NCBI RefSeq assembly: GCF_028583545.1
Contig: NZ_CP087106.1
Span: forward strand, 4,026,501-4,090,500
Source of the DNA: Methylobacterium sp. NMS14P
GTDB lineage: Bacteria > Pseudomonadota > Alphaproteobacteria > Rhizobiales > Beijerinckiaceae
DNA: 64,000 bases
Reading direction: 5' to 3'
Shown: piece by piece, positions 33,548-43,995 of the stretch
Numbering within the stretch: the stretch's first letter is position 1
How the letters are laid out: each line of letters begins with the position of its first letter
Made by a program: the position numbers and the translations under genes
The notes under the pieces: model-generated
The model's input: only the letters and a program-made list of their open reading frames with translations
Databases searched by the model: none
Told to the model about the DNA's origin: nothing

Positions 33548-35080
33548 TCAGGCCGCGTCCGCCCGGCGCTCGGTGATCCAGCGCGTCGCGTCGGCCCGCG
33601 GGGCGACCACGTCGGTGTCGATGCGCAGCTGCGGGCTGTAGGCCGGATCCTCCGCGACGACGTCGCCCCAGCGGCGCAGGAAGCGCGCGATCTGCGAGCC
33701 CGGGGCGAAGCTGGTCTGCCGCGAGGCGCTCTCGTGGTGCGCCATCTCGGCGAAGGGCGTGTAGACGATACGGTAGCCGAGCTGCCGCATTTTCAGGCAC
33801 AGGTCGACGTCGTTGAAGTCGAGGGCGAAGCCCTCGTCGAAGCCGTTGACCGCCTCCAGCACCGCCTTGCGGGTGGCGAAGAGCGCCCCGGTCACCGCCG
33901 AGCAGTCGCGCTGCGTCAGGGCCCAGTCGCCGTAGGTCGGCTCGGCCGCGTCCCGGTTGTACCAGGGGTGGGCGAACACGTCGAAGATGCCGCCGGTCAT
34001 GCCGGCATGCTGGATCTTGCCCGTGGGGAACAGCAGCCGGCCGCCGGCGCCGCCGACGCCGCGGTCCAGCGCGAAGGTCAGGAGCGCCTCGATCCAGCCG
34101 GGCCGGCGCACGACGAGGTCGTCGTTCATCAGGATGACGAGGTCGGTCTCGGCCGCGCGCCAGAGCGTGTTCATCTTGGCCGCGTAGTTGAACCGCTCGC
34201 CCGGAGCCCGGGTCGTCAGCAGGCGGGTCACGGTGAAGCGGTCGGAGCGGCCGCGATAGATCGCGTCGTCGGCCACGTCGTCGCCGATCAGCACGCGGAT
34301 CCGGTCGGCCGGGTAGGTGCTGCGGCTGAGACTGTCGAGCAGGTTGATCACGTGGGGCTTGGCGCCCTCGACGGCGCGGCCCTGATCGTCCTTCGGGCGG
34401 CTCTGGTTGGTCGGCACCACCAGGGTCACGGCCGGCCGCGCGTCGAGGCTCCGGCGGATCTCCAGCGTGTCGGCGGTCAGCCCCGGGGCGGCGCGCAGCG
34501 GCATGCCGGAGGTCTCGAACCAGCGGTCGAGGGCGTGGGCGCGCGCCGTGCGCGTCGCCTTCGGGCGTTCCAGCGGCGAGGCGATCAAGGTCTGGGGGAT
34601 CCGGTCGATGCCGATCCCCGCGGAGATCGCGCCGAGCAGGAAGCGGAACCACGCGGCGCTGCCGTGGCGCAGGCCGAAATCGGGGCTCAGGCCGGCCAGG
34701 GTCGAGACGCGGATCAGCAGCGGGAAGCCGATATAGTCGTCGGCCATGAGGAGGGCCGGGTTGAAGGCCGGCTTGCAGTGGACGCTGCGGACCTGGCCGG
34801 CGCCGTCCACCACGGCGTCGTCGCCGTAGAAGATGCCGATATCGGGCCGCTCCGCGAGCGCGCACGTCAGGCGCGCCGCGAGGTCGGGGCGCAGCTCGGA
34901 GGCCGCGGGCGCGACGAAGATCGCCCGGCAGGCGGGGAACTGGCCGGCCGCGACCTGGCCGAGCCGGCGCTCGTCGAGGGGGCGGAGTTGCGCGTCGAGG
35001 GGCAGCGGCAGGATCGCGTCCGGCCACGGGAGCGTGCCCCACGAGGCCGACGGCGTCGGGACCGGTTTCTTCTTCAACAC
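33548..35080 (-). CDS. Glycosyltransferase family 2 protein
   Basis: A 510-residue cytoplasmic or membrane-associated glycosyltransferase. The GT2 fold begins near residue 215 at VTLVVPTNQS, unlike most GT2 enzymes, which start at the N-terminus. The DxD-type motif is NDDLVV near residue 310, and FDEGFALDFNDVDLCLKMRQ near residue 410 is the acceptor-side block typical of rhamnosyl- or O-antigen transferases. The N-terminal 200 residues contain a second incomplete GT-like part with GIFYGDDAVVDGAGQ. Directly downstream (20 bases) of the large glycosyltransferase, so probably co-transcribed. Confidence 0.85.
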   Translation of the reverse strand: MLKKKPVPTPSASWGTLPWPDAILPLPLDAQLRPLDERRLGQVAAGQFPACRAIFVAPAASELRPDLAARLTCALAERPDIGIFYGDDAVVDGAGQVRSVHCKPAFNPALLMADDYIGFPLLIRVSTLAGLSPDFGLRHGSAAWFRFLLGAISAGIGIDRIPQTLIASPLERPKATRTARAHALDRWFETSGMPLRAAPGLTADTLEIRRSLDARPAVTLVVPTNQSRPKDDQGRAVEGAKPHVINLLDSLSRSTYPADRIRVLIGDDVADDAIYRGRSDRFTVTRLLTTRAPGERFNYAAKMNTLWRAAETDLVILMNDDLVVRRPGWIEALLTFALDRGVGGAGGRLLFPTGKIQHAGMTGGIFDVFAHPWYNRDAAEPTYGDWALTQRDCSAVTGALFATRKAVLEAVNGFDEGFALDFNDVDLCLKMRQLGYRIVYTPFAEMAHHESASRQTSFAPGSQIARFLRRWGDVVAEDPAYSPQLRIDTDVVAPRADATRWITERRADAA

Positions 35081-35099
35081 GGGTCGCGTCTCCGGGGCT

Positions 35100-38000
35100 T
35101 CAGGACCGTTCGGCGGCCAGGAGGCGGGTCAGGCTCGCCTCCATGGCCCGCGCCACCGCGCCGATGGACAGCCGCTCGCGGATGCGCGCGCGGGCGGCGG
35201 CGCCGATCCGGGCCGCGTCGCCCCCGGTCACCGCCCGGGCCGCGTCGTTGAGGGCTCGCGTGAGGTCCGCCTCGTCCACCTGGCCCCACTCGGCGCCGCG
35301 CAGGTACGGGCCGTAGGTCTGGTCGAGGGCCGTGACCTCCGCCTTCACGGGGAAGCCGCAGGTGGCGTCGAGGAAGTCGCGGCAGCCGCCGTAATCGGTG
35401 GCGACCACGACCTTGCCCATCTCCATCGCCTCGGCGATCGTCAGGCCGAAGCCCTCCGAGGAGTGCGACGAGGCGTAGACCGCGCAGAGGTCGAACAGCG
35501 CGCCGAGCTCGTTCTGGGAGAGCGGCTGGTCGATCACCACGACGTCGCCGGACGTGCCCACGAGGTCGAGGAGCTTCTTGCCCTCCTCGGGCAGGTCGAA
35601 CACGTGCTTGGTCTTGAGCACGAGCTGCCAGCCGGCCTGCCCGAGGCCCGCCGCCCGGAAGGCCCGGATCAGCGCGTGCGGGTTCTTGCGGGCGAGGTAG
35701 CTGGAGCCGTCGAAGGCGTAGAGGATCACCCGCCTGGACGGGTCGATCGCGAAGGCCTTGCGCAGGTTCGCCTTGGCGGCGGCGCTCACCGGCTCGCCGG
35801 CCTCGTTCTCGACCACGTAGGGCACGACGTCGACCGGGATGTCGGTGATCTGCCGGAAGATCGCCGCGCAGAACTCCGTCGGCGCCCAGATCGCGTCGAG
35901 CCCGTCGACGGTCGGCAGCCAGCCGCCGGGCACGTGGGAGGTCTCCCAGACGAACAGCCCGATCTTCAGCCGCGCCTCCGCGGCGATCGCCCGCTGTCGG
36001 TCGCTCATCAGCGAGTGCCAGCTGTCGCCGTTGAAATGGACCAGCGCGACGTCGGCGGGCCCCGAGAAGGTCCGGGCCTGCCACGCCGGCGCCACCCGGG
36101 CGTGGACGTGGAACGGCCGCTCCATCGGGTGGACGTTCAGCGCGAAGGGGGTCCGATGCAGGGCGCGGGCGTAGCTCCGGGCCGCGACGCCGAGGCCGTT
36201 GGCGTAGTTCATCGGCGAGACGTAGGCGACGCGCAGCGGCCGCTCCGGCGCCCGGGGCCGGCGCAGGTCCGCCCAGACCCGCGCGCCCGGATACGTGTAG
36301 GTCACGTCGAGCCGGTCGAGGTCGAAGCCGCGCTCGGCGATCGCCTCCCGCACCGCCGCCCCGCCGATCGCGGCGTGCTCGCCCAGCAGCGAGCGCTTCA
36401 CGAACGGGAAGCCCTGGCTGAGCATGTTCTCCCAGTCGAACAGGGTGCGGTTGTTGCGCGGGTCGTTGACCAGCGACATGTGCTTGTTCTGGGCCGAGAA
36501 CAGGCTGCGCATGCCGAGCCCGGCCGCCCGCATCCGCTGCGAGAAGGTCAGCTCGTACTCGGTGATGACCGCGTTCTTGTCCGGCCAGTTCGCCACCGAC
36601 AGGAGGAAGTGGTTGAACGCGTAGGAGGACAGGCAGCGCCGCTTCAGGGCCAGGAAGAAGCTCTGGAGGTGGTGGCTGTAGTAGAAATTGTCGGCCAGCC
36701 CGATCACCGCCTCCGGAAAGGCGTCGATCTTGGCGAGCAGGCCGGCGAAGTCGTCGCGGTCGAGGGGTCCGACGAGGCTGTCATTGGCGAGGTAGAGCGT
36801 CTCGGAATCGAGGAGGTCGGTGTCCTCCAGGAGGATATGCGCCCAGGCGGCGAAGTCGAAGCCGCTGTTCTCGCGCAGGTAGACCGAGGCGCAGAGATCC
36901 AGGATCGCCTGCGGCACGGCGTTCTTGTGCTGGTCGGCGGCGATGATCAGGACGAGGTCGGTCCCGTTCTCCGCGAAGGCCCGCAGGTAGGGCTCGACGT
37001 GGCCGCGGATCCGCCCCTCGGGGCAGTGGGTGATGAACAGGGCCGTGCGGCCGTGCCGCCGGGGTTCGCGCTTCAGGCAGGAGAGGCGCGCGTCCGAGGC
37101 TTCCGGCACCGCGGCCCCGGGGACGCGGCGGGTCAGGCGGCCCGCCTCCAGGCCGGTGGTGACGTAGTCGATCAGCGGGTTGAGGCCGAGCGCCGCGACC
37201 TTCGGGTAGCGGGCGCGGTACCAGGGCGCGTCGAAGCGCGGCGACGGGCTCGTCGTGCGGCCGCCGTCGGCGAGGAAATGCGCCAGCGGATTCTGCCCGG
37301 CCGCGTCGCCGGCCGCGGCGTCGAGCAAGTAGGTCTCGGTGTACCAGCGCGTGTCGAACCAGGGCCCCGGATCGAGGCCCTCGGCGGCGCCGTGCTCCAG
37401 GTAGTGGACCAGCGGGTTGAGGCTGTCGGCCCGCACCGCGGCGGACTGGGCCGCGTACCAGTCGGGGTCGAACAGCGGGTGGGGCGCGTAGCGGCGGTAG
37501 CCGCCGGCCATAACGTAGTGCTCCAGGGGCTCGAGCCCGCTGGTCTCGGCCTCGGGGCAGCGCTCCCGGTAGAAGGCGGCGTCGAACAGGCCCGACCGGC
37601 GGATCAGGTCGACGTGCCGCGACAGGCCGGCGAACTCCTCCGGGTTGCGCAGGTAGCCCTGCTTCCGGCCGGTCTCGAAGAAGTGGCTCAGCGCGTTGCC
37701 GCCCGCCGCCCGGGCGTCCGGGTAGCGGGACAGGTACCAGGCGGTGTCGAACTGAGGCGACGGGTCGGTGTCGCCCCGCGACAGGAAGTCGGCGAACGCC
37801 CGGGCGCGGTGCTCCGCGCCGCCGAGGTAGCGCGTCGCGTACCAGTCCGGGTCGAACAGCGGGTTGGGGCGGATGCCCGTCGCGGCGCCGCGGTCGAGGT
37901 AGTGGAGCAGCGGGTTGGTGCCCTCGGCCCGGAGGCCCGGGACGGAATCGAGGTAGAGGTCGCCGTGGAACAGCGGGTGAGGCCAGCGCCCCTCGCGCCC

Positions 38001-38246
38001 GCCATGGACCGCGTAGTGCACCGCCGGATCGATCCCCTCGCCGACCACGTCGGGGTAGCGCCTCGCGTACCAGGCCGGGTCGAACAGGCCGGATTCCTTG
38101 ACGGCACGGACGAGGTCCGCCTGACGGGGCTCGCCGCGGCGGTGGCCCTTAAGGCGCCGGGTCAGCGGGCGCGCGAGGGATTGCGCCGCGCCGGCGAGGC
38201 CGGCCTTCTCCGACGATCCGACGACGAACACATCTCGAAGGCGCAT
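35100..38246 (-). CDS. Large glycosyltransferase: FD-x-x-WY repeats, RgpF-like and GT4 domains
   Basis: A 1048-residue protein in three parts. Residues about 35-400 hold roughly ten FD-x-x-WY repeats of about 35-45 residues, each with a WY block and mostly an NPL-x-HY-like block (for example LFDPDWYATRYLGG, PRFDAPWYRARYPKV). Residues about 425-700 look like the rhamnan-synthesis RgpF family (RTALFITHCPEGRIRGHVEP, LYLANDSLVGPL). Residues about 730-1045 are a GT4-type glycosyltransferase (RVAYVSPMNYANGLGVAARS, then SSHSSEGFGLTIAEAMEMGK with the EGFG/E motif). ATG 38246 is chosen because the upstream extension is arginine/proline-rich. Predicted role is assembly of a surface polysaccharide; the sugar is unknown. 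Confidence 0.85.
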   Translation of the reverse strand: MRLRDVFVVGSSEKAGLAGAAQSLARPLTRRLKGHRRGEPRQADLVRAVKESGLFDPAWYARRYPDVVGEGIDPAVHYAVHGGREGRWPHPLFHGDLYLDSVPGLRAEGTNPLLHYLDRGAATGIRPNPLFDPDWYATRYLGGAEHRARAFADFLSRGDTDPSPQFDTAWYLSRYPDARAAGGNALSHFFETGRKQGYLRNPEEFAGLSRHVDLIRRSGLFDAAFYRERCPEAETSGLEPLEHYVMAGGYRRYAPHPLFDPDWYAAQSAAVRADSLNPLVHYLEHGAAEGLDPGPWFDTRWYTETYLLDAAAGDAAGQNPLAHFLADGGRTTSPSPRFDAPWYRARYPKVAALGLNPLIDYVTTGLEAGRLTRRVPGAAVPEASDARLSCLKREPRRHGRTALFITHCPEGRIRGHVEPYLRAFAENGTDLVLIIAADQHKNAVPQAILDLCASVYLRENSGFDFAAWAHILLEDTDLLDSETLYLANDSLVGPLDRDDFAGLLAKIDAFPEAVIGLADNFYYSHHLQSFFLALKRRCLSSYAFNHFLLSVANWPDKNAVITEYELTFSQRMRAAGLGMRSLFSAQNKHMSLVNDPRNNRTLFDWENMLSQGFPFVKRSLLGEHAAIGGAAVREAIAERGFDLDRLDVTYTYPGARVWADLRRPRAPERPLRVAYVSPMNYANGLGVAARSYARALHRTPFALNVHPMERPFHVHARVAPAWQARTFSGPADVALVHFNGDSWHSLMSDRQRAIAAEARLKIGLFVWETSHVPGGWLPTVDGLDAIWAPTEFCAAIFRQITDIPVDVVPYVVENEAGEPVSAAAKANLRKAFAIDPSRRVILYAFDGSSYLARKNPHALIRAFRAAGLGQAGWQLVLKTKHVFDLPEEGKKLLDLVGTSGDVVVIDQPLSQNELGALFDLCAVYASSHSSEGFGLTIAEAMEMGKVVVATDYGGCRDFLDATCGFPVKAEVTALDQTYGPYLRGAEWGQVDEADLTRALNDAARAVTGGDAARIGAAARARIRERLSIGAVARAMEASLTRLLAAERS

Positions 38247-38903
38247 GGTCAGGTCCGGATACGCGGGAAGCCCGCAAAGCTGCCCACGCCGCGATCCGCG
38301 AGAGACATCAGAGGGTTCGGCCGGTCCGGCGGTCGCGGGTGAGGATCGCCCCGGCTTGGGCGCCTTCCTAAAGGTCCGGGTCGCCCACGCCAAGAGCGGG
38401 GGCGTCTCCGGGACGCGCGCGACCGTCCCGGTCGGGGTCGCGCGCTCGGCAGGCGCATCGGCTCGCCGCGAGGCGGGCCGAGCGCGCGACGATATCTCCG
38501 ACCATCGCACTCTTCATCATGGACCTTCAGGACGCACGCATCGGGACCGGAACCGCGGCGACCGAACGAAGGGCGGATCCCCTCTCCCGTGCGGGAGAGG
38601 GACAGGGTGAGGGATCAGGTCTGTCCGAGAAGGGCGCGACCTCACGGCGCTTCGAGGGCGTTCTCCATCCTGACACGTCCCGTCCCTCACCCCAACCCTC
38701 TCCCGCTCGGGAGAGGGAGCCCGTCGCGCCCGGCCGGAATTCCGGTGTCCGACATCGTGGGCGGGTCCGACCTCGGCGAGGGCGTCCGACGTCGCGAAAT
38801 CGGCCGCGAGAGAGCGTGCGGCGATCCCGACCTTGCCAGCCCGGCACCTGAAGCCCCACACTTGCGGGATTGGCCGGCGGGTCCCGCGGGGCCCGGGCAG
38901 GAG
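38247..38903. other. Long intergenic region with repeat element
   Basis: The gap between the divergent glycosyltransferase and moxR holds repeat copy B (38580-38717) and otherwise no gene I can support. Reading frames in it lack ribosome sites. The promoters of both flanking genes must lie here. Confidence 0.5.
38580..38717. repeat. Palindromic repeat element, copy B
   Basis: Hairpins CCCTCTCCCG-TG-CGGGAGAGGG (38580-38601) and CCCTCTCCCG-CT-CGGGAGAGGG (38696-38717), with ACAGGGTGAGGG after the first and CCCTCACCCCAA before the second, so the two ends are inverted copies. 138 bases in all. Confidence 0.85.
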
Positions 38904-39920
<1,017 letters not shown>

Positions 39921-39922
39921 CT

Positions 39923-40834
39923 TTGGTCGCGACGAACGCCCTCGACGCCGGCAGGCGCACCCCCGGCCGGCGCGAGAGCGAGGGCGCGACCGCCCTCTCC
40001 GACAAGATGCCCCGCCTCGTCCTGGAGGCGCGCCGCGTGTCGAGCCTGCTGGCCCACGGCCTCCACGGCCGCCGCCGCGCGGGGCCGGGCGAGAGCTTCT
40101 GGCAGTTCCGCCCCTTCGTCACCGGCGAGGCCGCGGCCCGCGTCGACTGGCGCCGCTCGGCCCGGGACGACCGGCTCTACGTCCGCGAGCGCGAATGGGA
40201 GGCGGCCCACAATATCTGGCTGTGGATCGACCGCTCGGCCTCGATGGGCTTCGTGTCGGACCTCGCGTCGGCCCCGAAGATCGAGCGGGCGCTCGTCCTC
40301 GGGCTCGCCCTCGCGGACGCTTTCGTGGAGGGCGGCGAGCGGGTCGGCCTGCTCGGGCTGACCCGCGCGAGCGCGTCGCGGGGCATCGTCGAGCGCCTGG
40401 CCCAGGCGCTCGTGGCCGACCACGCGGGCCTGACCCAGGACCTGCCGCCCCGGGCCAGCCCCGCCCGCTTCGACGAGGTGGTGCTGATCGGCGACTTCCT
40501 CACCGAGCCCGACCGGATCGCCGCCTCGGTGCAGAGCCTCGCCGGCCGCGGCAGCCGCGGCCACCTCCTCATGGTGGCGGACCCGATCGAGGAGACCTTC
40601 CCGTTCACCGGCCAGGCCGTCCTGCACGACCTCGAGGGTGGCCTCAGCCTCGATATCGGCGACGCCGACGCCTGGGGCGCGCGCTACCGGGCCCGGATCG
40701 CCGAGCACCGGGCGGCGCTCGCCGCCATCGCCCGCGGCCAGGGCTGGACGCTGACGATCCACCGCACGGACCGGCCGGCGAGCGAGGCGGCCCTGCGGCT
40801 CGCCACGCTGATCGCCGCCCGCGGCACCGAGTGA
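39923..40834 (+). CDS. DUF58 domain protein (VWA-like)
   Basis: A 303-residue protein. The DUF58 signature PFVTGEAAARVDWRRSARDD is near residue 65, followed by the VWA-like block LWIDRSASMGF near residue 95 with an imperfect MIDAS (DRSASM). Proteins of this type are the usual partner of MoxR ATPases. It begins two bases after the moxR stop, most likely at the TTG 39923; GTG or a later ATG (40010) cannot be excluded. Function is unknown beyond the MoxR link. Confidence 0.85.
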   Translation: MVATNALDAGRRTPGRRESEGATALSDKMPRLVLEARRVSSLLAHGLHGRRRAGPGESFWQFRPFVTGEAAARVDWRRSARDDRLYVREREWEAAHNIWLWIDRSASMGFVSDLASAPKIERALVLGLALADAFVEGGERVGLLGLTRASASRGIVERLAQALVADHAGLTQDLPPRASPARFDEVVLIGDFLTEPDRIAASVQSLAGRGSRGHLLMVADPIEETFPFTGQAVLHDLEGGLSLDIGDADAWGARYRARIAEHRAALAAIARGQGWTLTIHRTDRPASEAALRLATLIAARGTE

Positions 40835-40841
40835 GGCCGCC

Positions 40842-43661
40842 ATGCTGGGTCTGACCTTCGCGGCGCCGCTGGCGCTCGCCGCCCTGATCGGCCTGCCGGC
40901 CCTGTGGTTCCTGCTGCGGGTGACCCCGCCGCGCCCGCGGCGGATCAACTTCCCGCCGCTGAAGCTCGTCGCCGACCTGATCCCGCAGCGGCAGACCCCG
41001 GCGCGCACGCCGCCCTGGCTGCTGATCCTCCGGCTCCTGATCGCCGCCGCCCTGATCCTCGCGGTGGCCGGCCCGGTCTGGAACGCCGGGGGCGTCGGGG
41101 CCGGGGGCGGGCGCAGCGCGCTCCTCGTGCTCCTCGACAACGGCTTCTCCGCCGCCCACGACTGGCGCGACCGCCTGCGCGTCGCCACCGACGCGGTGGA
41201 GGGCGCCGCCCGGGACGGCCGCCCGGTGGCGGTGATCGGCCTCGCCGACGCCCCCGCGGCCTTCGAGGCGAAGACGCCCGCCGCCGCCCTGGAGCGCCTG
41301 CGCGCCCTCGCGCCGCGCCCGATCCTCCCCACCCGCGACGCGCACCTCGCGACGATCGAGACCTTCCTCGACAAGAACCGGGGCGCCGGCCTCGTCTGGA
41401 TCAACGACGGCGTCGCCGGCGCGAACGACACGCGCTTCGCCAAGGGCCTCGCCGACCTCGCGGGCGACAAGGGCGCGGCCCTCACGGTGCTGCGGGCCGA
41501 CAGGCCGCCGGCCCTCGCCCTGACCGCCACCGAGAACGCCGGCAAGCTCGTGACGCACGCCCTGCGGGCAGCGCCGAACGGGCGCGATTCCGGGGTGATC
41601 CGGGCCCTCGACCAGAAGGGCCTGCCGCTGGCCGAGCGCGACTTCGCCTTCGCGGCCGACGCCACCGAGGCGGACGCGACCTTCGAGATGCCGGTGGAGC
41701 TGCGCAACAGCATCAGCCGGCTGGAGATCGCGGGCGAGCGCTCGGCCGGCGCCGTGGTGCTGCAGGACGAGCGCGGCAAGCGGCGCCGGGTCGGGCTCGT
41801 GTTCGGCGGCACCCTCGACCAGGCGCAGCCTCTCCTGGCGCCGACCTACTACCTGTCGCGGGCGCTCCAGCCCTTCGCCGACGTGCAGGAGCCCCGGGGC
41901 GCCAAGGGCACGGCGGAGTCGATCAACCAGCTCCTCGACAATCAGGTCTCGGTCCTCGTGCTGGCCGATGTCGGCGCGCTCGACGAGAAGACCACCGCGC
42001 GGATCGAGAGCTTCGTGAAGGACGGCGGGATGCTGCTGCGCTTCGCCGGCCCGCGGCTCGCCGCCGGCAACGATCCGCTGGTGCCGGTGCGGCTGCGGCG
42101 GGGCGGGCGGACGCTCGGCGGCACGCTCTCCTGGGACAGCCCAAAGACCCTGGCGCCCTTCCCGCCCGAGAGCCCCTTCGCGGGCCTGACGCCGCCGGCC
42201 GATATCGGCGTGCGCCGCCAGATCCTGGCCGAGCCGGACGGCGACCTGCCGAACCGGACCTGGGCGTCGCTCCAGGACGGCACGCCGATCGTCACCGCGC
42301 AGAAGCGCGGCCAGGGCACGATCGTGCTGTTCCACGTGACCGCCGACACCACGTGGTCGAACCTGCCGCTCTCCGGCCTGTTCATCGACATGCTCCGGCG
42401 CGTCGTGGCGCTGGCCGGTGCCGCGGCGCCGGTCCAGGGGGACGCGACGCGGGCCGCGGCCCCGGTGCTCGCGCCGCGGGTGACGCTGGACGGGTTCGGC
42501 GCGCTGGGCTCGCCGCCGGCCTCGGCCACCGCGGTGTCGGCCGACTACGCCGACCGGGCGAACCTTGAGCATCCGCCGGGCTTCTACGGCCCGCCGGACG
42601 GAGGCATCAGCGTGAACGCCCTGAAACCGGATGACCGGCTGCAGCCCCTCGACACCGCGGCCCTCGGCGGCGCCCGGTTCGGGTCGCTCGCCGGGGCCGA
42701 GACCCTGGACCTGCGGCCGAGCCTGTTCACCCTGGCGCTGCTGCTGCTGGCCCTCGACACCCTGGCGGGGCTGTGGCTCGGCGGCTTCCTGCGCCGCGGC
42801 GGTCTGGCGGCCCGCCTGCGCGGCCGACCGGCCGTGCTGGCCCTCGCCGGCCTGGTCCTGCTCGCCGCCCTGCCAGCGCGCCCGGCCCGCGCGGAGGAGC
42901 CGCCCGCCAACCGGCCGAACGGCATCGAATCGGCGCTGGTCACGCGCCTCGCCTACGTGATCACGGGCGACGCCGCCGTCGACGAGGCGAGCCGCACCGG
43001 CCTCACCGGCCTGACTCAGATGCTGGCCGCGCGCACCGCCCTGGAGCCCGGCGAGCCGGCCGGAATCGACCCGGCGAAGGACGAGCTGGCCTTCTACCCG
43101 CTGATCTACTGGCCGATCGCCCCGAACCGGCCGCAGCCCTCGGACGTCGCGATCCGCAAGATCGACGCGTTCATGCGCAACGGCGGCACGGTCCTGTTCG
43201 ACACCCGCGACGCGCTCACCGCCCGGCCGGGCGGGCCGCCCAGCCCGGAAGGGGCCTATCTCCGGAAGATGCTGGCGACGCTCGAGGTGCCGGAGCTGGA
43301 GCCGGTGCCCCTCGACCACGTGCTGACCAAAGCCTTCTACCTCGTGGACAGCTTCCCCGGCCGCTACGCCACGGGCCAGACCTGGGTGGAGGCGCTGCCG
43401 CCCGCCGCCGAGGGCGCCGAGCGCCGACCGGCCCGCGCGGGCGACGGCGTGAGCCCGATCATCATCACGGGCAACGACCTCGCCGCCGCCTGGGCGGTGG
43501 GGCGCCGGGGCGAGCCGCTCTACCCGGTCGTCGGCGGCGACCAGCGCCAGCGCGAGATGGCGTTCCGCGGCGGCGTGAACATCGTGATGTACACGCTCAC
43601 CGGCAACTACAAGGCGGATCAGGTCCACGTGCCCGCGCTGCTGGAGCGGCTGGGGCAGTGA
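40842..43661 (+). CDS. BatA-like/DUF4159 membrane protein
   Basis: A 939-residue membrane protein. Two N-terminal helices with the BatA-type block (PALWFLLRVTPPRPRRINFP) are followed by a VWA-like domain (LLVLLDNGFSAAHDWRDRL), then a long soluble domain and a membrane segment around residues 635-655. A second hydrophobic segment and the DUF4159 domain follow from about residue 690 to the end (SALVTRLAYVITGDA, ELAFYPLIYWPIAP). It starts 8 bases after the DUF58 gene. A typical member of the MoxR/DUF58 gene cluster in alphaproteobacteria; biochemical role unknown. Confidence 0.87.
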   Translation: MLGLTFAAPLALAALIGLPALWFLLRVTPPRPRRINFPPLKLVADLIPQRQTPARTPPWLLILRLLIAAALILAVAGPVWNAGGVGAGGGRSALLVLLDNGFSAAHDWRDRLRVATDAVEGAARDGRPVAVIGLADAPAAFEAKTPAAALERLRALAPRPILPTRDAHLATIETFLDKNRGAGLVWINDGVAGANDTRFAKGLADLAGDKGAALTVLRADRPPALALTATENAGKLVTHALRAAPNGRDSGVIRALDQKGLPLAERDFAFAADATEADATFEMPVELRNSISRLEIAGERSAGAVVLQDERGKRRRVGLVFGGTLDQAQPLLAPTYYLSRALQPFADVQEPRGAKGTAESINQLLDNQVSVLVLADVGALDEKTTARIESFVKDGGMLLRFAGPRLAAGNDPLVPVRLRRGGRTLGGTLSWDSPKTLAPFPPESPFAGLTPPADIGVRRQILAEPDGDLPNRTWASLQDGTPIVTAQKRGQGTIVLFHVTADTTWSNLPLSGLFIDMLRRVVALAGAAAPVQGDATRAAAPVLAPRVTLDGFGALGSPPASATAVSADYADRANLEHPPGFYGPPDGGISVNALKPDDRLQPLDTAALGGARFGSLAGAETLDLRPSLFTLALLLLALDTLAGLWLGGFLRRGGLAARLRGRPAVLALAGLVLLAALPARPARAEEPPANRPNGIESALVTRLAYVITGDAAVDEASRTGLTGLTQMLAARTALEPGEPAGIDPAKDELAFYPLIYWPIAPNRPQPSDVAIRKIDAFMRNGGTVLFDTRDALTARPGGPPSPEGAYLRKMLATLEVPELEPVPLDHVLTKAFYLVDSFPGRYATGQTWVEALPPAAEGAERRPARAGDGVSPIIITGNDLAAAWAVGRRGEPLYPVVGGDQRQREMAFRGGVNIVMYTLTGNYKADQVHVPALLERLGQ

Positions 43662-43765
43662 TGAGTTCGGACACACTTCTCGAGGCCGCATCCTCGCCCC
43701 ACGCGGCGCGCCCGCAGATCCGGAGCGCGCGGTCGGTGATGCGGCAGCAGGACGGAGCGCGGGTC

Positions 43766-43903
43766 CCCTCTCCCGTGCGGGAGAGGGACAGGGTGAGGGG
43801 TGAGACCTGTCCGGACGTGGCGCGTCCAGTCAGTGGGTCGCTCGCGCGCTCGGGACGGAAGCGTCGTATCCCTCACCCCGACCCTCTCCCGCACGGGAGA
43901 GGG
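43766..43903. repeat. Palindromic repeat element, copy C
   Basis: Hairpins at 43766-43787 and 43882-43903 with the same sequence and outward-facing flanks as copy B, again 138 bases. It sits inside the MoxR cluster and separates the DUF4159 gene from the next gene by 334 bases. Confidence 0.85.
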
Positions 43904-43995
43904 CGCCCGTCGCATTTGGCCGAACCGTTGCGTGAGCGTGGCGGTGCGAGGAATGAGGCGCGGCGTCGCCTCACGGATCCGGAGCGCTCCGCCCC

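Noticed and set aside
43662..43995. Extra gene between DUF4159 and the next gene
   Set aside because: The only frames run through the palindromic element and lack ribosome sites.
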